Shown in pieces: positions 40,540-49,669 of a stretch of DNA of 64,000 bases (within the stretch, counting starts at the first letter, position 1; every line of letters starts with the position of its first letter). Source of the DNA: Carnobacterium_A sp047553015. GTDB taxonomy: Bacteria > Bacillota > Bacilli > Lactobacillales > Carnobacteriaceae. The notes under the pieces are model-generated. The model did not search any database and had not been told where the DNA came from. It was given only the letters and a program-made list of their open reading frames with translations. The position numbers and the translations under genes are program-made. The DNA lies in the NCBI RefSeq assembly GCF_047553015.1, contig NZ_CP180212.1, forward strand, positions 930,001 to 994,000. The letters run 5' to 3'.

Positions 40540-40971
40540 ATGACTAAAATGAATATTGCAGAAATCCAGGCTTTAATTCCAAATCGTTACCCAATTTACT
40601 TTATCGATCGCGTTGATGAAATGATACCAGGAGAGCACGTTACGGCTTTAAAAAACGTAACCATTAATGAAGAAGTTTTTCAAGGACACTTCCCAGGAGA
40701 GCCTGTTTTACCTGGCGTTTATATTTTAGAGGCATTAGCACAAGCGGGTTCTATCCCATTGTTAACATTAGATCGTTTTAAAGGCCAAACAGCTTATTTG
40801 GGTGGAATGAATAAAGTGAAATTCCGCAAAAAAGTTGTTCCTGGTGATCAATTAATGCTAGTTGTAGATATTATTAAATTAAAAGAGTATGCAGGTATCG
40901 GTAAAGGCGTAGCATACGTTGATGGAAAAAAAGTTTGTGAAGTTGAACTAACTTTCATTATTGGAAGATAA
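40540..40971 (+). CDS. fabZ: 3-hydroxyacyl-ACP dehydratase
   Basis: 143 aa hot-dog fold dehydratase. Catalytic H50 (GHFPGEPVLPG) and E64 (LEALAQAG). No FabA/FabN-type isomerase is found in this operon, so unsaturated fatty acids must be made by another enzyme or locus. Confidence 0.94.
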   Translation: MTKMNIAEIQALIPNRYPIYFIDRVDEMIPGEHVTALKNVTINEEVFQGHFPGEPVLPGVYILEALAQAGSIPLLTLDRFKGQTAYLGGMNKVKFRKKVVPGDQLMLVVDIIKLKEYAGIGKGVAYVDGKKVCEVELTFIIGR

Positions 40972-40975
40972 ATAG

Positions 40976-42343
40976 ATGTTTAAAAAAGTATTAATAGCGA
41001 ACCGTGGAGAAATAGCCGTTCGAATCATTAGAGCTTGCCGTGAACTCGGTATTCAAACAGTAGCTGTTTATTCAGAGGCTGACCGTGATGCCTTGCATAT
41101 GCAATTAGCCGATGAGGCGATTTGTATTGGACCAGCAAAAGCGACTGACTCTTATCTCAACATGCAAAGCATCCTAAGTGCTGCAGATGTAACCAATTCT
41201 CAGGCTATTCATCCTGGTTTTGGTTTCTTATCAGAAAACAGTACTTTTGCTACGATGTGTCAAGAAATGAATGTTGTTTTTATTGGACCAGATTCTGAAA
41301 CCATTGAACAAATGGGAAACAAGTCTAATGCAAGAGACTTAATGATTCAAGCAGGCGTGCCTGTTATTCCTGGAAGTGATGGCTTTATCACCGATACTGA
41401 AAAAGCTAAAGAACTTGCAGATAAATTAGGTTATCCAGTTATGTTAAAAGCTGCTGCCGGTGGTGGTGGAAAAGGAATTAGAAAAGTCTATAAAAGTGAA
41501 GAACTAAATGCTGCTTTTAATAGTGCTAAGAGTGAAGCAAAAGCTGCTTTTGGAGACGACCGTATGTATATGGAAAAAATAATTGAACATGCACGTCACA
41601 TTGAAGTTCAATTGTTAGCCGATCATTATGGAAATGTTATTCATTTAGGTGAAAGAGATTGTTCTCTACAGCGCAATAATCAAAAAGTTATTGAAGAGTC
41701 TCCTTCTGTTGCTATAAGCGAAAAGCAACGCAAGGAATTAGGTGATATAGCTGTTCGCGCTGCAAAATTTGTAGGCTATAAAAATGCTGGAACAATTGAA
41801 TTCTTATTAGATCAATCTGGTCATTTTTACTTCATGGAAATGAATACACGAATACAAGTAGAACACCCTGTTACCGAAATGGCGACCGAAATTGATATTG
41901 TTAAAGAACAATTAACCATCGCTAGTGGACATAAACTGACAATTGAGCAAAAAGATGTTAGAATTACAGGCCATACGATTGAGTGTCGAATTAACGCGGA
42001 AAATCCAGCATTTAACTTTGCGCCTTCACCAGGTAAAATTACTTATTTAATGATGCCAAGCGGTGGAAATGGTTTAAGAGTAGAAAGCGCAATGTTTGCA
42101 GGTTATGTTATTCCTCCTTATTACGATGCGATGGTTGCAAAAATTATTACTAAAGGTGCTGATCGCGCAGAAGCTATCGCAAAAATGAAGCGCGCTTTAG
42201 GTGAGTTAGTTATTGAAGGAATTATTAGCAATAAATTCTTTCAAGAAGATTTATTGGCAGATGAACGTTTTGTCAACGGCTCTTATGATACTAGCTTTTT
42301 ACAGGATACCTTTCTTAAGGAATGGAAACCACGTGTTGAATAA
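40976..42343 (+). CDS. accC: biotin carboxylase subunit of acetyl-CoA carboxylase
   Basis: 455 aa, ATP-grasp enzyme carboxylating biotin on AccB. KVLIANRGEIAVRIIRAC at the N-terminus, KAAAGGGGKGIRKV (Gly-rich ATP loop), MEKIIEHARHIEVQLLAD, and EMNTRIQVEHPVTE. Full length. 4 nt after fabZ. Confidence 0.96.
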   Translation: MFKKVLIANRGEIAVRIIRACRELGIQTVAVYSEADRDALHMQLADEAICIGPAKATDSYLNMQSILSAADVTNSQAIHPGFGFLSENSTFATMCQEMNVVFIGPDSETIEQMGNKSNARDLMIQAGVPVIPGSDGFITDTEKAKELADKLGYPVMLKAAAGGGGKGIRKVYKSEELNAAFNSAKSEAKAAFGDDRMYMEKIIEHARHIEVQLLADHYGNVIHLGERDCSLQRNNQKVIEESPSVAISEKQRKELGDIAVRAAKFVGYKNAGTIEFLLDQSGHFYFMEMNTRIQVEHPVTEMATEIDIVKEQLTIASGHKLTIEQKDVRITGHTIECRINAENPAFNFAPSPGKITYLMMPSGGNGLRVESAMFAGYVIPPYYDAMVAKIITKGADRAEAIAKMKRALGELVIEGIISNKFFQEDLLADERFVNGSYDTSFLQDTFLKEWKPRVE

Positions 42344-42373
42344 GAAGCATCAAGTGTAAAAAGAGGTGAGAAA

Positions 42374-43222
42374 GTGAAACTGTTTAAAAAAAGAGCGTTT
42401 ATCCCCATTACTAAGAGTTCACGATTAGAAGACGAGAAAGATGCTGCAAAGGTTCCAGAAGGAATGTTTACACAATGCCCAAATTGTAAAAAATCCATTT
42501 ATGGGAAAGATTTAGGGTCTGAAAAAATTTGTCCAGAATGTGGCTATACTTTTAGAATAGACGCTAATAAACGAATTGAATTAACGGTAGATGAAGGAAC
42601 TTTTGAAGAATGGAATGTAGATATTGCTTTTAAAAATCCTCTTGATTTTCCAAATTACGAAGAAAAAATATCTAACGTACAATCTAAAACTAATCTACAT
42701 GAAGCAGTTGTAACCGGCAAAGCCTTTATTGAAGGTATCCCAACAGCAATTTGTGTGATGGACTCTCATTTCATTATGGGTAGTATGGGCAGTGTTGTAG
42801 GAGAAAAAATCACAAGAACACTTGAACGTGCTACAAAAGAGAAATTGCCTATCGTTATTTTTACGGCTTCAGGTGGTGCTCGCATGCAAGAGGGGATTTT
42901 ATCTTTAATGCAGATGGCTAAAATCAGTGCGGCAGTAGCGCGACATAGTAAAGAAGGCTTATTGTATATTACCGTTTTAACAGATCCAACAACTGGTGGT
43001 GTAACAGCAAGTTTTGCTATGCAAGGCGATATTATCCTATCGGAGCCAAGAGCATTAGTCGGTTTTGCGGGGAGAAGAGTCATAGAGCAAACAATCAAAG
43101 AAACTTTGCCAGATGACTTTCAATTAGCAGAATCAGTCTTAAAAAATGGCTTTATTGATAAAATTGTTCCTAGAGTAGACCTAAAAGAAACGTTAGGACT
43201 TCTTTTGAAACTTCATCAATAA
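42374..43222 (+). CDS. accD: acetyl-CoA carboxylase carboxyltransferase beta subunit
   Basis: 282 aa. N-terminal zinc ribbon with C35, C38, C53 and C56 (CPNCKK...CPECGY), then a crotonase-like carboxyltransferase core (GSMGSVVGEKITR, ASGGARMQEG, DPTTGGVTASFAM). GTG start after SD AGAGGTG. Confidence 0.95.
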   Translation: MKLFKKRAFIPITKSSRLEDEKDAAKVPEGMFTQCPNCKKSIYGKDLGSEKICPECGYTFRIDANKRIELTVDEGTFEEWNVDIAFKNPLDFPNYEEKISNVQSKTNLHEAVVTGKAFIEGIPTAICVMDSHFIMGSMGSVVGEKITRTLERATKEKLPIVIFTASGGARMQEGILSLMQMAKISAAVARHSKEGLLYITVLTDPTTGGVTASFAMQGDIILSEPRALVGFAGRRVIEQTIKETLPDDFQLAESVLKNGFIDKIVPRVDLKETLGLLLKLHQ

Positions 43223-43267
43223 ATTAACTATCTAAAAAAAGAATTTGTATAGAAGAAGGTGAAATAA

Positions 43268-44050
43268 GTGAGTGAAGCAAGTGAAATTGTTGTTCTATCT
43301 AGAAAAACCTCTCGATTGACAGCTTTAGAAATCTTTGAAGAAATTTTTGAGAATTTTATAGAGTTTCATGGAGATCGTTCATTCCGCGATGATAAGGCTA
43401 TTGTAGGTGGGATAGCTACTTTAAACGGACAACCGGTTACCGTGATTGGAAATCAAAAAGGCCATGAATTAACAGAAAACATTGAACGCAATTTTGGCTC
43501 CCCACATCCTGAAGGATATCGAAAAGCTTTGCGCTTGATGAAACAAGCTGAGAAATTTCATAGACCAATTATAACGTTCATTAATACGTCAGGTGCTTAT
43601 TGTGGTGTTCAAGCAGAAGAACGTGGTCAAGGGGAAGCAATCGCTCGAAACCTCATGGAGATGAGTCAGTTGAAGGTTCCTATTATTTCTCTTATTGTTG
43701 GAGAAGGTGGAAGCGGTGGAGCTCTTGCATTAGCGATGGGAAATCAAGTTTGGATGATGGAACATACAATGTATTCTATTCTTTCACCAGAAGGATTTTC
43801 TTCTATCTTATGGAAAGATGCTTCAAGAGCTGGCGAAGCTGCTGAGATAATGAAATTAACAGCTGCAGATTTGTTAGGATTGGATATTATTGATCAAATT
43901 ATTCCGGAAACAGCTCAAGATAGGTTGTTGGATAATGATACAATTTTAAAAAATTTGAAAGAGAAATTAATTGGAGCACTAAATGAATTAACACCTAAAT
44001 CATCTAGTGAGTTAATCGAAGAAAGATACCAAAGATTTCGAAAATATTAA
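43268..44050 (+). CDS. accA: acetyl-CoA carboxylase carboxyltransferase alpha subunit
   Basis: 260 aa, partner of AccD. FIEFHGDRSFRDDKAIVGGI, FGSPHPEGYRKALRLMKQAE, INTSGAYCGVQAEERGQGEA and GEGGSGGALALAMGN are typical. The N-terminal helical extension of Gram-negative AccA is short, as usual in Firmicutes. GTG start. Last gene of the fab operon. Confidence 0.95.
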   Translation: MSEASEIVVLSRKTSRLTALEIFEEIFENFIEFHGDRSFRDDKAIVGGIATLNGQPVTVIGNQKGHELTENIERNFGSPHPEGYRKALRLMKQAEKFHRPIITFINTSGAYCGVQAEERGQGEAIARNLMEMSQLKVPIISLIVGEGGSGGALALAMGNQVWMMEHTMYSILSPEGFSSILWKDASRAGEAAEIMKLTAADLLGLDIIDQIIPETAQDRLLDNDTILKNLKEKLIGALNELTPKSSSELIEERYQRFRKY

Positions 44051-44136
44051 AAAACACACAACTGATTTAACTTCTTGACTTTACCGTGAATTTGGATAAA
44101 GTTTATTAGGTTGATAAAGTTGTGTTTTTTATTGTA
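44050..44136 (+). terminator. terminator of the fab/acc operon
   Basis: AAAAACACACAACT and AGTTGTGTTTTTT form the base of a long hairpin with a partly structured loop of about 55 nt, ending in a T-run. Confidence 0.75.
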
Positions 44137-44209
44137 TACATAAAAATAATTAGACTGGTCAGTGTGTTACACTAACTGAAGAAGCTATAAAAAAGATTGG
44201 GTGAACAAT

Positions 44210-45166
44210 ATGGGTGAAAAGATTGAATTTCCTAAAAACTATGAAACATATTTAAAAAAAGCGATTGATTCTTTCGATTCAGGTAACATGAAGGAAGCGA
44301 TTATTTTTTTTGAAAAAGCTTATGCTATTAAGCAGGAGCTAAGGATACATTCGTTTTATGTTACAGCTCTTTATGAAAATGGAGAATATAAAAAAGCAAA
44401 AATTGTTGCAGACAAAGAAATAGATTATTATGAGAGTGAAGATAATTTGATTCTATTTTATGTCACCATTTTAATTAAAGGACATTTTTTTATTCAAGCA
44501 GAAAAAATAGTGAAAGAAAAGTTAGCTCAAACGAACGATAGCGACTTAAAATGGCATTCTCAATTTGAAAGAATCGAAAAAGAAAAAGAGCAAGTAAGAA
44601 TACAAAACGAAAAAAAATATGAATCACTAATAAGAAATATTTTTTCAATGGGAAATCAATCGTTTGAAAAACAAGCCTGTACACTTAAAGAGGCAAAAGA
44701 GTTACCTTTGCCACAATTTATAAAAGCGGCCAGTAGCTTACTAAGTAACCCTTATGTTAACAGCATAGTGAAGACGACTACAATTGATTATTTAATAGAT
44801 AGAAAAGTAAAAGATGAGATGGTTCTAGAGTGGTTCGGTGAACGGCGGATAATTAAGCTAATGGAGATACTTCCTATAGTGAAAACTAAAGCTGTTCAAG
44901 AAATAGAACGTATTTTAAAAGAAACGATCGAAAATAATGATCCCATCTTATTTGAAGCGATTAGTCAAGAAGCAAACTTACATTTTATGATTTTGTATCC
45001 TTTTATTGATGAAGTAATTAAATCACCAAACGACTGGGTAACTTTATATCTGAAAAGATACAATCAATTGCATGAAGGAAGCAGAGATGAGAAAGAATCT
45101 TTAGAGCAGAAAAAAATAAAAAAATGGATGTATCGATTGAATGAACAAATACAAACGTGGATTTAG
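44210..45166 (+). CDS. TPR-repeat protein (YsoA-like)
   Basis: 318 aa, soluble. N-terminal helical TPR-like repeats (AIDSFDSGNMKEAIIFFEKA, ALYENGEYKKAKIVADKEI), a charged coiled stretch at about 120-145, and a helical C-terminal half. Bacillus ysoA, also a TPR protein, lies at the same place before tig, so orthology is likely though the sequence is divergent. ATG 44210 follows GGGTG by 6 nt. Function unknown. Confidence 0.72.
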   Translation: MGEKIEFPKNYETYLKKAIDSFDSGNMKEAIIFFEKAYAIKQELRIHSFYVTALYENGEYKKAKIVADKEIDYYESEDNLILFYVTILIKGHFFIQAEKIVKEKLAQTNDSDLKWHSQFERIEKEKEQVRIQNEKKYESLIRNIFSMGNQSFEKQACTLKEAKELPLPQFIKAASSLLSNPYVNSIVKTTTIDYLIDRKVKDEMVLEWFGERRIIKLMEILPIVKTKAVQEIERILKETIENNDPILFEAISQEANLHFMILYPFIDEVIKSPNDWVTLYLKRYNQLHEGSRDEKESLEQKKIKKWMYRLNEQIQTWI

Positions 45167-45298
45167 TTAAAAATATAGAGTAAAGGACAGTCTTTAGCCT
45201 GTTTGTATTTACAAAAATAAAGGTATAGTGTAAGATTAAGGAGTATGCAATTTTGAAAAGAATTGCCAAATAATAGACTGTTTCGGAGGGAAATATAA

Positions 45299-46579
45299 AT
45301 GACTGCAAATTGGGAAAAAAAAGGTACTAACGATGGTGTATTAACGTTTGAAATTTCAGAAGAAAAAATTAAAGAAGGCATGAATACGGCCTTTAATAAA
45401 GTAAAAGGAACGTTAAGCGTACCTGGTTTCCGTAAAGGAAAAGTAACACGTCAAGTATTTAATAAAATGTATGGCGAAGCTTCTCTTTATGAAGATGCTT
45501 TAAATGCTGTCTTACCAGAACAATATGAAGCAGCTCTTGTAGAAGCTGGTATTGATCCAGTTGACCAACCTAAAATTGATGTTAAATCAATGGAAGCTGG
45601 ACAACCTTGGGTTATCGAAGCAATTGTTACTGTAAAACCAGAAGTTAAATTAGGTGAGTACAAAGGTTTAACTGTTGAGAAACAAGATCGCGAAGTTACG
45701 GATACTGACGTAGATGCTGATTTAGAAGCAAAGCGTGAACAACAAGCTGAACTTGTTTTAAAAGAAGCTGCAGCAGCTGAAGGCGATACTGTTGTAATTG
45801 ACTTTGACGGATACAAAGATGGAGTTGCATTTGACGGTGGAAAAGGTGAGAATCATTCATTAGAAATCGGTTCAAACTCATTTATCCCAGGTTTTGAAGA
45901 ACAATTAATTGGGACTAAAGCTAATGATGAATTAGAAGTAACCGTTACTTTCCCTGAAGATTATCATGAAGAAGATTTAAAGGGTGCTGAGGCAGTCTTT
46001 AAAGTAATCGTACATGAAGTGAAAGCAAAAGAATTACCTGCATTAGATGACGAATTCGCTAAAGATGTAGATGAAGATGTTGAAACATTAGTTGAATTGA
46101 AAGAAAAAACTATGAAAAAATTAGTTGAAGCAAAAAACGCTGCAGCAGATGAAGCTGTAGAAGAAGCAGCTATTCGTCAAGCAGTTGACAATGCTACAAT
46201 TGAAGAAATACCAGGTTCAATGATACATGACGAAGTTCACCGTCAAATGGATACATTCCTAAATGACATGAAACGTCAAGGTGTTTCACCTGAAATGTAT
46301 TACCAAATTACAGGAACAACAGAACAAGATTTACACAAACAAATGGAAAGCGATGCTGAATTAAGAACACGCACAAACTTAGTTCTTGAAGCAATCGTTG
46401 AAGCAGAAGCATTTGCTCCATCTGAAGAAGAAGTAGAAGCTGAAATTAAAGAATTAGCTGGACAATATGGAATGGAAGAAAAAGCTGTCCGTGCTGCTTT
46501 GACTCCAGATATGCTAAAACATGATATATCTATGAAAAAAGCTATCGACTTAATTACTTCTACATCTGTAGAAAAATAA
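45299..46579 (+). CDS. tig: trigger factor
   Basis: 426-aa ribosome-associated chaperone and peptidyl-prolyl isomerase. Ribosome-binding signature PGFRKGKVTRQVF (near 45), central FKBP domain (GDTVVIDFDGYKDGVAFDGG, IPGFEEQL), long helical C-terminal arms. SD CGGAGGG before ATG. Its position before clpX is conserved. Confidence 0.96.
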   Translation: MTANWEKKGTNDGVLTFEISEEKIKEGMNTAFNKVKGTLSVPGFRKGKVTRQVFNKMYGEASLYEDALNAVLPEQYEAALVEAGIDPVDQPKIDVKSMEAGQPWVIEAIVTVKPEVKLGEYKGLTVEKQDREVTDTDVDADLEAKREQQAELVLKEAAAAEGDTVVIDFDGYKDGVAFDGGKGENHSLEIGSNSFIPGFEEQLIGTKANDELEVTVTFPEDYHEEDLKGAEAVFKVIVHEVKAKELPALDDEFAKDVDEDVETLVELKEKTMKKLVEAKNAAADEAVEEAAIRQAVDNATIEEIPGSMIHDEVHRQMDTFLNDMKRQGVSPEMYYQITGTTEQDLHKQMESDAELRTRTNLVLEAIVEAEAFAPSEEEVEAEIKELAGQYGMEEKAVRAALTPDMLKHDISMKKAIDLITSTSVEK

Positions 46580-46612
46580 ATAAGTAACAATCATTTTTGT
46601 CGAAAAATTGAA

Positions 46613-46658
46613 GGAAAGAACTTCAAAGGGTAAGTGACTTTTGAAGTTCTTTTCTTTA
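46613..46658 (+). terminator. terminator after tig
   Basis: AAAGAACTTCAAA pairs with TTTGAAGTTCTTT around an 11-12-nt loop, followed by TCTTTATT. Confidence 0.82.
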
Positions 46659-46712
46659 TTATCAGGTTATACTCAAATCAAAGTTAGTTTTATGGAAAAA
46701 AAAAAAGGGTTA

Positions 46713-46721
46713 TGCTATGAT
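46713..46721 (+). promoter_or_regulatory. extended -10 promoter of clpX
   Basis: TG-C-TATGAT about 90 nt before clpX; no CtsR or CIRCE-like repeat is seen here. Confidence 0.45.
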
Positions 46722-46809
46722 TATGAGTGTCTAAAATGAGTTTATGAATAATGCAGCAAAACTAAATGGTTAAAATAAGTATGAATGAGAATAGAGGTGG
46801 ACAAAATAT

Positions 46810-48054
46810 ATGTTTATTGATGAAGAAACAAAAGGTCCTATAAATTGTTCATTTTGCGGAAAATCACAGGATCAAGTAAAAAAAATAGTTGCCGGTCCAG
46901 GCGTTTATATTTGCAACGAGTGTATCGATTTATGTAAAGAAATCATTGATGAAGAATTTAGTGATGCAGGTTACGGAGAATTTTTAGAAGTTCCTAAGCC
47001 ACAAGAAATTAGAGGGATTTTAAATGATTACGTTATTGGACAAGAACAAGCTAAGAAGTCTCTTTCAGTAGCGGTTTATAATCATTATAAACGAATCAAT
47101 CAAATAGAATCACAAGATGATGATGTTGAATTGCAAAAAAGTAACATCTGCTTGATTGGGCCTACTGGTTCAGGAAAAACATTCCTAGCACAAAGTTTAG
47201 CACGTATTCTAGATGTCCCATTTGCTATTGCAGATGCAACTAGCCTTACCGAAGCGGGTTACGTTGGTGAAGATGTTGAGAATATCTTATTGAAATTAAT
47301 GCAAGCTGCTGATTTTGATGTAGAACGTGCTCAAAAAGGAATTATCTATATTGATGAAATTGATAAGATTGCTCGTAAGGGAGAGAATGTCTCCATTACA
47401 CGTGATGTTAGTGGAGAAGGAGTTCAACAGGCTCTCTTAAAGATATTAGAAGGTACAGTCGCTAATATACCCCCTCAAGGAGGAAGAAAGCATCCTAATC
47501 AAGAATTTATCCAATTAGATACAAGCAATATTTTATTTATTGTTGGTGGAGCTTTTGATGGCATTGAAACAATCGTTAAAAGTAGAATGGGAGAAAAAGT
47601 TATTGGTTTCGGTTCTTCTAAAAAAATGGTAAACAGTGACGAAAGTGTTATGCAAAAAATTATTCCTGAAGATTTACTGAAATTCGGCTTGATACCAGAG
47701 TTTATTGGAAGATTGCCAGTTATGGCTGCCTTAGAAAAGTTAACAGAAGATGATTTGGTTCATATTCTTACAAAACCTAAGAATGCATTAGAAAAACAAT
47801 ATAAAAAGTTATTATTGTTAGATAATGTAGAATTAGAATTTGAAGAAATAGCTCTTAGAGAAATTGCTAAAAAAGCTATTGAACGCAATACTGGTGCTCG
47901 TGGTTTACGTTCAATTATTGAGAACATTATGCTAGAAATTATGTTTGATTTGCCAAGCCGTCCTGAAATTTCAAAATGTGTTATAACGGATGAAACAGTT
48001 AATGGAAATGGACTCCCTGACTTCTATAATGAAAAAGGAGAAAAAATCGATTAA
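46810..48054 (+). CDS. clpX: ATP-dependent Clp protease ATP-binding subunit ClpX
   Basis: 414-aa AAA+ unfoldase that feeds ClpP. Zinc-binding domain with C13, C16, C35 and C38, Walker A GPTGSGKT (117-124), Walker B IIYIDEIDKI, the pore GYVGEDVE, and the IGF-type loop for ClpP (VIGFGSS). Length is typical. Confidence 0.97.
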   Translation: MFIDEETKGPINCSFCGKSQDQVKKIVAGPGVYICNECIDLCKEIIDEEFSDAGYGEFLEVPKPQEIRGILNDYVIGQEQAKKSLSVAVYNHYKRINQIESQDDDVELQKSNICLIGPTGSGKTFLAQSLARILDVPFAIADATSLTEAGYVGEDVENILLKLMQAADFDVERAQKGIIYIDEIDKIARKGENVSITRDVSGEGVQQALLKILEGTVANIPPQGGRKHPNQEFIQLDTSNILFIVGGAFDGIETIVKSRMGEKVIGFGSSKKMVNSDESVMQKIIPEDLLKFGLIPEFIGRLPVMAALEKLTEDDLVHILTKPKNALEKQYKKLLLLDNVELEFEEIALREIAKKAIERNTGARGLRSIIENIMLEIMFDLPSRPEISKCVITDETVNGNGLPDFYNEKGEKID

Positions 48055-48080
48055 GTGTTTATAAAATAGTTCTTTGTTTT

Positions 48081-48122
48081 AACCTTCAAAAAGGCAACTT
48101 TTTGGAGGTTCTTTACTTTTTT
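48081..48122 (+). terminator. terminator after clpX
   Basis: AACCTTCAAAAAG / CTTTTTGGAGGTT stem (with G-T pairs), then a T-rich stretch. Confidence 0.7.
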
Positions 48123-48265
48123 AAATCAAGGATTTTTTAACTAATTTAAAAAATAAAAATAGAATAAAGTAAGTGCCATTCTTTTCTAGAAAAGAAAGGA
48201 ATGTTATTGATGTCTATTTATGTTAAAATAATAAAAGAATTTAGTTAAGAGATGGAGATAAAAAT

Positions 48266-48868
48266 ATGAAAGTTAATAAAGCTGATATTGTAATCAGTGC
48301 TGTTTCACCTGCCCAATACCCAAGAACTGGTTTACCAGAAGTTGCTTTGGCAGGACGCTCAAATGTTGGGAAATCTTCTTTTATAAATACCTTAATCAAT
48401 CGAAAAGGACTAGCCCGTACATCAAGTAAACCAGGAAAAACACAAACACTGAATTACTACATCATTGAAGATAAATTTTATTTCGTTGATGTCCCTGGAT
48501 ATGGATATGCAAAAGTTTCTAAAACAGAACGTGCTAAATGGGGAGAAATGTTAGAAACTTATTTCACTCAAAGAGAGCCTTTAAAGGTAACCCTATGTGT
48601 GATTGATTTTAGACATCCAGCTACAGTAGATGACAAGCAAATGTACCAATTTCTCAAACACTTTGGCATTCCTATAATCGTAGTAGCAACAAAAGCAGAT
48701 AAAATACCTAGAAGTAAATGGAATAAGCACACAAAAATATCTAAAGAGTCTCTTGGCTTTGATCCAGAGGATGACTTTGTTTTATTCTCATCAGAAACTG
48801 GTGAAGGTAAAGATGAAGCATGGAGATTAATTGAAGGATACCTAGCTAAGAAAAAAAATAAAGATTAA
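48266..48868 (+). CDS. ysxC: ribosome biogenesis GTPase YsxC/EngB
   Basis: 200 aa, essential GTPase for 50S assembly. G1 GRSNVGKSS (30-38), G3 DVPGYGYAK, G4 TKADK. In Bacillus lon lies between clpX and ysxC; here there is only a 211-nt gap with no lon remnant. Followed 44 nt later by the MazG-like gene, possibly co-transcribed. Confidence 0.95.
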   Translation: MKVNKADIVISAVSPAQYPRTGLPEVALAGRSNVGKSSFINTLINRKGLARTSSKPGKTQTLNYYIIEDKFYFVDVPGYGYAKVSKTERAKWGEMLETYFTQREPLKVTLCVIDFRHPATVDDKQMYQFLKHFGIPIIVVATKADKIPRSKWNKHTKISKESLGFDPEDDFVLFSSETGEGKDEAWRLIEGYLAKKKNKD

Positions 48869-48912
48869 TTAGTTAAACTGTATTTTGGATAATTGAAAAA
48901 GGGGTTTTAAAA

Positions 48913-49230
48913 ATGGAATTTAATGAATATCAAAAACTAGCAAGTCGCACTTTGTATGGAAATGAACAAGTATTGACTAATTGTGCATTAGGAGTGGCCA
49001 GTGAATCTGGGGAGTTAGTAGATTTGATTAAAAAATATACGTTCCATGGACATGATTTAGATAAAAAAGAATTAGTGAAAGAAATGGGAGACGTTCTTTG
49101 GTATTTATCTCAAATTGCAGAGTGGGCAGATATACCTTTTGAAACAGTTGCTATTCAAAATATTGAAAAATTAGCAAAGCGTTACCCAAATGGTTTTTCA
49201 GAAGAACAAAGTAGAAAAAGAATAGACTAA
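48913..49230 (+). CDS. MazG-like nucleotide pyrophosphohydrolase
   Basis: 105 aa, all-alpha NTP-PPase fold with the metal-binding pattern E-x2-E...E-x2-D: SESGELVDLI and later KEMGDVLWYL. Single MazG domain as in phage and housecleaning versions; probably cleaves non-canonical or excess (d)NTPs. SD-like AAAGGGG before the ATG. Shares a terminator with the convergent 48-codon gene. Confidence 0.85.
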   Translation: MEFNEYQKLASRTLYGNEQVLTNCALGVASESGELVDLIKKYTFHGHDLDKKELVKEMGDVLWYLSQIAEWADIPFETVAIQNIEKLAKRYPNGFSEEQSRKRID

Positions 49231-49275
49231 AATAAAACAACTCTCTTCGTATATCGAAGAGAGTTGTTTTATTTA
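49229..49275. terminator. bidirectional terminator, MazG-like gene and small gene
   Basis: AAATAAAACAACTCTCTTCG pairs perfectly with CGAAGAGAGTTGTTTTATTT around a 4-nt centre. Confidence 0.92.
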
Positions 49276-49415
49276 TTTTTTTTATCGGAATTTTCTTTAT
49301 TTTTATCTACTTCCTTATCACTCTTTTCCTTTGTGTTAAATGATTCTTCAGGATCAAGAGCAAATTTTGAAAATAGTTCGTCAATACTTGTATCAGCTTT
49401 AAAAAATTGTCCCAT
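49269..49415 (-). CDS. small acidic/lysine-rich protein, 48 aa
   Basis: Encodes MGQFFKADTSIDELFSKFAL, followed by a strongly charged tail rich in Lys, Asp, Glu and Asn, ending NSDKKNK. SD GGAGG lies exactly 9 nt before the ATG, and a bidirectional terminator follows, which is why I accept it despite the size. It resembles short streptococcal/enterococcal proteins of the SPJ_0845 type, from memory only. The plus-strand frame over the same DNA has no SD. Function unknown. Confidence 0.72.
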   Translation of the reverse strand: MGQFFKADTSIDELFSKFALDPEESFNTKEKSDKEVDKNKENSDKKNK

Positions 49416-49502
49416 TAAAGGATACCTCCTATTTTATAACTTAATTCAGTTTAACTCTATTGCTAGTAAAATGCTACTATTTCAGTTTACTAGTGAGTAA
49501 AA

Positions 49503-49560
49503 AAACGTTTCTATTGAATGATTAACTTAGTAATATAAAACGTTTTTATTCAATAATTAA
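49503..49560 (+). repeat. 23-bp direct repeat before the amino-acid transporter gene
   Basis: Copy 1 (49503-49525) and copy 2 (49538-49560) begin AAACGTTT and end ATTAA, share 20 of 23 bases, and are offset by 35 bp. They lie about 110 nt before the gene and are probably operator sites of an unidentified regulator. Confidence 0.6.
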
Positions 49561-49669
49561 TGTATAAATAAGGAGAATTAGCGTAATTTAATGATTAAAA
49601 CAAAATAATATTGTATAAATATTCTCTTTCTGTTAAACTACATAAGACTTTAAAATACAGGAGGAAACA

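Noticed and set aside
43600..43845. 81-codon plus-strand frame within accA
   Set aside because: Out-of-frame shadow of a conserved gene.
49264..49500. 78-codon plus-strand frame after the MazG-like gene
   Set aside because: It starts within the terminator, has no SD, and is antisense to the 48-codon gene, which has a perfect SD.
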